Source of the DNA: Gracilaria vermiculophylla
Lineage: Eukaryota; Rhodophyta; Florideophyceae; Gracilariales; Gracilariaceae
DNA length: 42,916 nt
Direction: 5' to 3'
NCBI GenBank assembly: GCA_019155205.2
Contig: JAHNZQ020000308.1
Span: forward strand, 3,223,214-3,266,129
Below the pieces are notes generated by a model. That model made no database searches. It saw only the letters and a program-made list of their open reading frames with translations, and was not told the DNA's origin. Within the stretch, counting starts at the first letter, position 1. Every line of letters starts with the position of its first letter. The position numbers and the translations under genes are program-made. Below are positions 37,347-42,916 of this stretch, one piece after another.

Positions 37347-37868
37347 ATGGAAGGTTTGAAACACTTCGTGAACGGGCTGTACTGGCAGCCGTTCAATCCC
37401 GGTTACGAAACGCCGTTGAAAGACCGGTATGAACTAGCGCTGCAGAGCATTCGTCCGTGGGGCGAGTTCTTCAACATTTCGGAATTCAACCTGCCGCCGT
37501 TCCGACAGATTAAGGACCGTGTGAAGCAAAATCTGGAGACTTTTCAGTACAACTACTTGGTGCTGGTGGGCATTCACACATTCTTCTTCGCGCTGACGCA
37601 CAGCGGGATTGCGCTGGTGCTGATTGCGTGGCTCGGGCTGATGTACTTGATGTACTGCAAGTTCGAGGACGACATCGAGGTTGGGGACTGGACAATTGAC
37701 TCGAGGATGAAGGCTGTGATTGCGGTGGTGAGCGGGCTGCTGGCGCTGTTTGTGGGTCATGTGCTCACGTATATCATCTCGCTGAGCGTGTTCGTGCTGA
37801 TAGCGGTGGGGAGTCACAGCCTAATCCGCGACAGCATCGGCGAGCTGGAAATTCAGGGGGGCATCTGA
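37347..37868 (+). CDS. PRA1 family protein (prenylated Rab acceptor)
   Basis: An upstream in-frame GTG at 37314 is discounted; the first ATG is 37347 (173 aa). The hallmark motif SIRPWGEFFNISEFNLPP corresponds to the PRA1 RPWxEFFD signature. Two hydrophobic hairpins follow (about YLVLVGIHTFFFALTHSGIA with VLIAWLGLMYLMY, and AVIAVVSGLLALFVGHVLTY with IISLSVFVLIAVG). PRA1/Yip3 proteins reside in ER and Golgi membranes and help deliver prenylated Rab GTPases to them. Length and topology are normal for the family. It is divergent from RPL5 and upstream of the BTS-like gene on the same strand. Confidence 0.9.
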   Translation: MEGLKHFVNGLYWQPFNPGYETPLKDRYELALQSIRPWGEFFNISEFNLPPFRQIKDRVKQNLETFQYNYLVLVGIHTFFFALTHSGIALVLIAWLGLMYLMYCKFEDDIEVGDWTIDSRMKAVIAVVSGLLALFVGHVLTYIISLSVFVLIAVGSHSLIRDSIGELEIQGGI

Positions 37869-38554
37869 GGGGGCGCGGCGGAGGAGAGAGCGAGTGCGGT
37901 GCAATAAACGATGCGCGGAAGCGAACAACTCATCGCCTGATTGCCAGGGCTAAAGGCGAAAAAACATAACATGGTGTTTGCCAGGGGCGGGGGCGCGGCG
38001 GTTGCGAAGCTTTGAGTGCTGCTGGACACGCGCGGCGTGCAGATGGCGACTTGTTGCGCCACGGCCCCTCGCGCGGCTACCGGCGAGGTAGCCCGCAGCT
38101 ACCGACGCGAGAACGAATCTGCGCCGCCAGATCTGCCACCGTGCGCTAATGTACAGTACGGGGCGCGACGCTGGGGCACGGCCGTTACGCGGCGCGGCAG
38201 GCGGCCACGCTTGTGCACTCGGCCTCTGCGCGCGGAGCAAAAAAAAAGAGCGCGGCCGAACGCGTGCGCGCGCGCGGCCGGCCTGCCGCCTCCGCAGGAA
38301 AACCGCGTGCCATCTTTGTGGGCGCACGCGTCGCCTCGCCGGCCGTTGTGTGCAGCCCGCGCGCGGCGCCCCGCCGCCCCTCCACTCGCTCACGCTCTGT
38401 GCGCGTTTCGCGCCCTGGCGCCCCCCTCCTCCGCTGTTTACCGTTCCGCGCTCCAGCCGCCGTCCCCTCCGACGCCCTCTTTCATCCCACGCTCACTTGC
38501 GCCCTCCCGGTTCCGACTTCCGCTCCCCCCCGCCGCGCACTTGCGCACGTACCC
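37869..38554. promoter_or_regulatory. GC-rich 5' region of the BTS-like gene
   Basis: 686 bp. The second half is extremely GC-rich and open in several frames, including a 114-codon extension in frame with the BTS-like gene that starts only from GTG. I treat it as 5' UTR and promoter. No TATA box or CACGTG was seen. Confidence 0.45.
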
Positions 38555-41500
38555 ATGTTTGCCCAGTCGCTTGCGCCCTCCCACCAGCGCGCTTCGGCGC
38601 CCTCCCCCGAGCACCAATTCGTCACCCATCTCTTCTTGCTGCATACCCCTATCCGACTCATCATCGACAAGGTCCGCGCCTCGGTCAACCAGCTAACCGC
38701 CTTGGCCCCCGACGCCCACCTGGATGATCTGCAACGCCGTCTGTCCCACCTGGCCAACATAGTCCTCACCCACTGCGAAGTTGAGGACCGAACGATTTTC
38801 CCCGCGCTATGCAGCGTCTCCATTCGACCCGTCGCTTCGCCTTCCTCTCATCCTGCTAAAAGAAGGCGTCTGGCCTCGTCTTCCCCCGTCTCCATCGATC
38901 CCCAGCCGCTGCATGACGACCATAATCAGCTCCGCAGTGCTTTTGACCAGCTGCGAACCGCTCTCGCCGACCTCAGAAACGCCCCTTTCTCTCGCGCCGA
39001 CTCCCTTCATGCACACCACACACAATTGTCACCGCCTTTCTTCAGTCCTTCGACGTCCCCTGGCAACCCAGTCCCCTTAGCCGCTCACAATCACAACGGC
39101 GCAGCGCCACAGTCAGCAGCCGCCAGCCGTCAAGAAGGAATCGTGCACGTCAGAGAGCTCGCCGAGCGTCTGGCACAAAGCGTATTAGAGCATCTTGAAA
39201 GCGAGGAATCGTTTGCCGTTCCTATCGCCACATCCTATCTTTCACCGACTGAACAGCGCCAACTTATCTTGCGAGTCGCCATCGACACGCTCTCTCGGCC
39301 CCATCTGCCGGATGCCTTTCGCCTTGTTCCCCACGACAGTCTTGTCAGTCTTCTGCAAGTTGTCTTTCAATACGCAAGCGACCAGGACAACAAGCGAATT
39401 GCATTAGCGCTGGCAAAGGCCTTGCCGATAACCCAATGGAGGGCATTGTGCGCTGATATTCCAACACTTGCAAAGATGCAACTTCCCAAGCACAATTCCC
39501 TCATCGAAATTACTCAGATGCACAAGGCGATTAGAAACGAGCTCAACGATATTGTTGCGTACTGCAAAAGTATCGACACCTCCAGTGTCAAACAGATGCA
39601 GAACCTCGCCAACCGCGTCGAGTTCCTTCGCAAGGTGCACAGTCACCATTCGGAAGGTGAAGAAAGTGTCCTACTCAAAGAACTGCATGCCAAAATCTCA
39701 TCTTCAGACTCTACTGCTACGAACGTGTTCCATGAAGAACATGACAACGAAGCGCACCTGTTTGACGACTTTCGTTTCAAACTGGATTCGCTTCAACGTA
39801 AATCCTTTCAGAACTCGAACGATCAGAGTGGCTTGCAAGCGATAAAACATGAGTTAGTTAAATCTGTTCAAACCCTCTCCTCGCACCTGCAGGACCACAT
39901 GGACGAAGAAGAGACAAAACTGCTTCCACTTCTTCGAAAGTGGTTTAGTTCAGAAGATCAAGACAGAATGATGCGCCTTGTCATGGCCAAAGTTCCGAAA
40001 GAATTTCTAAGCGAGGTCATACCGTGGATGTTTAACTCGCTCGAAGTTGATGACCAAGAGTGTATGCTACGCAATCTTATGCGGACTGCCCCGCCGAACG
40101 AGATTTGCAAAGTGATTAGCACAATTGCGCAAAGCGTCCAGAAAGGTATGACTGATCGCATGAAATGGAATGAAATTTGCTTGCGTGTCCCCGAAATCGA
40201 AGAGGATTTTAAGTCTATTGTTGATGAGGGTGATCGGAAAGATGAAGGTCCAGTGTCGGAGATACTCCGCGTGCACAAAGCGTTCCGAATTGAATTGAAC
40301 ACTATTTTGCGAAGAACGAAGGAGCTCAAAGCAGACGGCTGTGCTCCAAATCCCCTTATGCTAAACTCATTGTCGGAAAGTCTTGCTTTTCTTCGCAAGA
40401 TGGTGGCTGATCATTCAATGGCTGAGGATGAGATACTGCTACCCAAGCTGGAAACCAAGATACCGGGTATCTCCGAGCGATACAAGGAAGACCATTGTGA
40501 TGAGGCCCAACTGTTTCAGGAATTTGCTGATTGTCTAATGATGCTGCGGTGTGCTACCGAGGAATCTCAATGCTCGGAACTTGTACAGAAACTCAAGCTT
40601 CATGCTCGCGTGCTCAGGGATGAGATGGTAGAGCATCTAGATCTCGAAGAAGCACAACTGTGGCCCTTGTGTAGACAGAGTTTCGATGAGAAAGAACAGT
40701 CAGAAATCGTCGCTCTTATCTTTGGACAAATGCCTAGCACCCGCCTTCGTGAGCTCTTACCGTGGATGATCCGCTTGTTGTCTGTTTCTGAACGAAACAC
40801 CATGATGAATCATATCTTGATGGTGACGAAGTCAACGATGTTTGAGAAGTGGTTAAACTCATGGCTTCCGTTGAAGGCTGAAAACGCAGTTGAAGCAGGC
40901 GCCCACCCAGAAGCCAAAGATGCTGAGAATCAGCATTCAACCCAAAGAGATACTGAATCGAATGCAGCCAGTACTGCCCGAGCGATGCTGCAAGGTCGAG
41001 AAAATATCGAGCGAACCATCCGATCTATTGCCCGCGACTCCTCCCTTCCCGTTGAAGAACGCACGAGAATGATGCAACGTGTCATTATGGCCCTGTACTA
41101 TGAGCAATCATCAGCTGCAGAAGGAGAACAAATGAACAAATCGAACGATGACTTGGAAAAGACCTATGTGAAAGACAAGCATGGCATTGACAGGCTGGGA
41201 TGCAAACACTACCGAAGAAACTGCAAACTTCGAGCCGCTTGTTGTCAAAAGCTGTACAACTGTCGCTTGTGTCATGATGCCAAAGAACAAACCCATGTTA
41301 TGGACCGCGCAGCAACCAAGGAAATCCTCTGTATGTTGTGCTCAACCGTGCAGCCTGTAGCCGCGGTATGCGTGAACGAGAAATGTGGAAAGCGCTTTGC
41401 TCGATATTTTTGCGAGATATGTAAGTTTTATGATGACCGCGAGAATACGAGCGTATATCATTGCCACAGTTGCAACGTTTGCCGGGTTGGAAGAGGTCTA

Positions 41501-41983
41501 GGGATTGATTACTTTCATTGCATGAAGTGCAATCAGTGCATGCATGTCAAATACCGAGATAAGGGTCATACATGCGTTCAGAAGTCTATGGAATCTGATT
41601 GTCCGGTCTGTTCCCAGTACATGTTTACAAGCACGAGCCCGGTCAAGTATTTGCGATGCGGACATCTTATGCACACATCATGTTACGAACGTTTCCGAGC
41701 CAACAGCATATCCTGTCCGGTGTGTTCGAGGTCGCTGGAGGAAATGAGCAATGTGTATGAAAGGCTAGAGAAGCAACTGGAAGCCACTGGCGCTAATATA
41801 ATGCCAGACCACTATCGCTCGGCCAGATGCGATCTATACTGCAAAGATTGTTTTACGAAGAGTAACACATCATATCATTTCCTGTATAACAAATGTCCGG
41901 GGTGTCATAGTTACAATACGAGAGTGGAACATATCGATCCCAACGGAGACGAAAGTCATGTGGGGAAGTGTAATGGTCGGTAG
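38555..41983 (+). CDS. BTS: BRUTUS/HRZ-like iron-sensing E3 ligase (three hemerythrin domains, CHY/CTCHY zinc fingers, RING)
   Basis: The start is the first in-frame ATG, 38555 (1142 aa). Three hemerythrin-like domains each show the His and HxxxE ligand sets: Hr1 (LLHTPIR, THCEVED, HDDH, EHLESEE), Hr2 (MHKAIRNEL, HHSEGEE, HEEHDNEAHLF, DHMDEEE) and Hr3 (VHKAFRIEL, DHSMAEDE, EDHCDEAQLF, EHLDLEE). Hr1 carries a low-complexity insert with a nuclear-signal-like AKRRRL. From residue 883 comes the CHY finger (GCKHYRRNCKLRAACCQKLY), then the CTCHY finger, a RING (CPVC at about 1016, CGHLMH, CPVC) and a final zinc ribbon (CKDC, CPGC). In plants BTS/HRZ binds iron through Hr domains and ubiquitinates bHLH factors to limit iron uptake. 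All key ligands appear intact. Confidence 0.92.
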   Translation: MFAQSLAPSHQRASAPSPEHQFVTHLFLLHTPIRLIIDKVRASVNQLTALAPDAHLDDLQRRLSHLANIVLTHCEVEDRTIFPALCSVSIRPVASPSSHPAKRRRLASSSPVSIDPQPLHDDHNQLRSAFDQLRTALADLRNAPFSRADSLHAHHTQLSPPFFSPSTSPGNPVPLAAHNHNGAAPQSAAASRQEGIVHVRELAERLAQSVLEHLESEESFAVPIATSYLSPTEQRQLILRVAIDTLSRPHLPDAFRLVPHDSLVSLLQVVFQYASDQDNKRIALALAKALPITQWRALCADIPTLAKMQLPKHNSLIEITQMHKAIRNELNDIVAYCKSIDTSSVKQMQNLANRVEFLRKVHSHHSEGEESVLLKELHAKISSSDSTATNVFHEEHDNEAHLFDDFRFKLDSLQRKSFQNSNDQSGLQAIKHELVKSVQTLSSHLQDHMDEEETKLLPLLRKWFSSEDQDRMMRLVMAKVPKEFLSEVIPWMFNSLEVDDQECMLRNLMRTAPPNEICKVISTIAQSVQKGMTDRMKWNEICLRVPEIEEDFKSIVDEGDRKDEGPVSEILRVHKAFRIELNTILRRTKELKADGCAPNPLMLNSLSESLAFLRKMVADHSMAEDEILLPKLETKIPGISERYKEDHCDEAQLFQEFADCLMMLRCATEESQCSELVQKLKLHARVLRDEMVEHLDLEEAQLWPLCRQSFDEKEQSEIVALIFGQMPSTRLRELLPWMIRLLSVSERNTMMNHILMVTKSTMFEKWLNSWLPLKAENAVEAGAHPEAKDAENQHSTQRDTESNAASTARAMLQGRENIERTIRSIARDSSLPVEERTRMMQRVIMALYYEQSSAAEGEQMNKSNDDLEKTYVKDKHGIDRLGCKHYRRNCKLRAACCQKLYNCRLCHDAKEQTHVMDRAATKEILCMLCSTVQPVAAVCVNEKCGKRFARYFCEICKFYDDRENTSVYHCHSCNVCRVGRGLGIDYFHCMKCNQCMHVKYRDKGHTCVQKSMESDCPVCSQYMFTSTSPVKYLRCGHLMHTSCYERFRANSISCPVCSRSLEEMSNVYERLEKQLEATGANIMPDHYRSARCDLYCKDCFTKSNTSYHFLYNKCPGCHSYNTRVEHIDPNGDESHVGKCNGR

Positions 41984-42916
41984 CGGCATTGACTTCTTGA
42001 GTTGGGCTCTTCTGTAGTATAAGGGTTATTTGACGATCATCGTAAATCATGAGTCTTTTGTACTTTGAAACAGAAGCAGCACTCGTGCTGAAGGCCTAGG
42101 CCAATTAAATTCTGTTATTCTTTCTGGAGCCATCAATTCCTAGGCGAATGTTTGTTCTGATTTTGGTGTTCATATTGTTTTCTCTTGCAATATGCACTTC
42201 TGGAAAAAGTTCTGTCTTGAAGCACTTTCACAAGAACATGAAGTATCTGCTACTGGTGACAACATCGCATTTCTCTGCGTCAAAAGATTTCCACTTGATC
42301 TTCGAACACCATGTGCAGAAGTGACTCATGTAAGCGATGCGAAAAAAAAACGCCTGAAATAAAAGGCAGTGAACCTTAGAGCCCCAGTAAAGACTGGTTA
42401 TGCTTGATAGTATTCTTTGATATTTCACATGGAAACACCATGATAAACCTCTCTCTCAAAGAACTGATTACAAACTATCTGTGATGTCGATTATTCTCAA
42501 GTCCAAGACGAATGCAGAATGATATCAAAACATGAATTCAAATCTACACAACTCTCCGCTGGGTAGCCAAAGCTAATATTATTAATGCTGCAATGGGAAG
42601 CACCGAATTCATTGCCGAGACCCTGGAAGCCATTGGAACACATCCAAAAACACTCACATGCTCCTCATTTTGCATTCTCCTATGATATGTTCACCGAGTC
42701 CCCAACAGTGAAAACTACGATACACGATGAACACTATTCTTCTTCTCAGCTGGATCTGTTTCAGAAGTTTTCAACAACTGCATCGTTCCTAATGAGAAGC
42801 TTTTTGTTGGACGGGATTGTGCGGATGTTCATTTCCATGACAGTCACTTGGCCTTCAAACCAATCCTTTGCTGGCGCGCAACTCGTGGTGAATACTGCTC
42901 AACGGAATAGTCAGCT
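41984..42916. other. 3' flank, no gene recognised
   Basis: AT-rich DNA after the BTS-like stop. A plus-strand frame from an ATG at 42687 stays open to the window end (about 76 codons) but has no recognisable motif and could be chance. Minus-strand frames are short. Confidence 0.4.

Noticed and set aside
38213..38554. 114-codon N-terminal extension of the BTS-like protein
   Set aside because: It begins at GTG, not ATG, and is Arg/Ala/Pro-rich GC-driven sequence; the hemerythrin domain starts soon after the ATG at 38555.

Overview
This is nuclear DNA of a eukaryote with a compact, intron-poor genome. Most genes are single uninterrupted reading frames of up to 6 kb (RAD50, a HIR3/CABIN1-like protein, a BRWD-like protein). 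I can prove only one intron, in the ribosomal protein L5 gene. A DUF1995-type protein and an ABC ATPase, both with transit-peptide-like N-termini, point to a photosynthetic host. Intron poverty, plastid-type genes, a plant-type hemerythrin-RING iron regulator and a secreted cell-wall-like protein together fit a red alga, perhaps a florideophyte. That placement is inference; there is no species-diagnostic marker. A run of exactly 100 N (15307-15406) marks an assembly join of unknown true length.

Layout: a decayed Tc1/mariner transposon (about 49-1419); a secretory TPM-transmembrane-RING protein (-) facing a bZIP factor (+); a small membrane RING-H2 protein (-) facing RAD50 (+); a secreted Pro/Thr/Met-rich protein with a C-terminal beta-sandwich-like domain (+); a gene cut by the gap (+); an NT-C2/coiled-coil protein (-) facing a TatA/TatB-like membrane protein (+); a BRWD/PHIP-like WD40-Tudor-bromodomain protein (-) facing a DUF1995 protein (+); an ABC ATPase (-) facing a HIR3/CABIN1-like TPR protein (+); ribosomal protein L5 (-) facing a PRA1 family protein (+); and a BRUTUS/HRZ-type iron-sensing E3 ligase (+).

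The genes do not form one pathway. Themes recur: chromatin and genome maintenance (RAD50, BRWD, HIR3/CABIN1), RING E3 ligases (TPM-RING, small RING-H2, BTS-like) and membrane or organelle proteins (TatA-like, ABC, PRA1, DUF1995). The strongest large-scale structure is the order -,+ repeated six times: twelve genes sit in six head-to-head pairs with shared 5' regions of 249-936 bp, and three convergent 3' junctions are only 81-163 bp. CACGTG palindromes are over-represented in these shared 5' regions.

I found no convincing tRNA, rRNA, CRISPR array or multi-gene cassette. The best candidates for something new are the TPM-RING fusion with its very long RING loop, the TatA/B-like protein without a transit peptide, the bromodomain lacking its acetyl-lysine asparagine, and the CACGTG-bearing bidirectional promoters. 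Several long frames extend upstream without an ATG; in each case I moved the start to the first plausible ATG.
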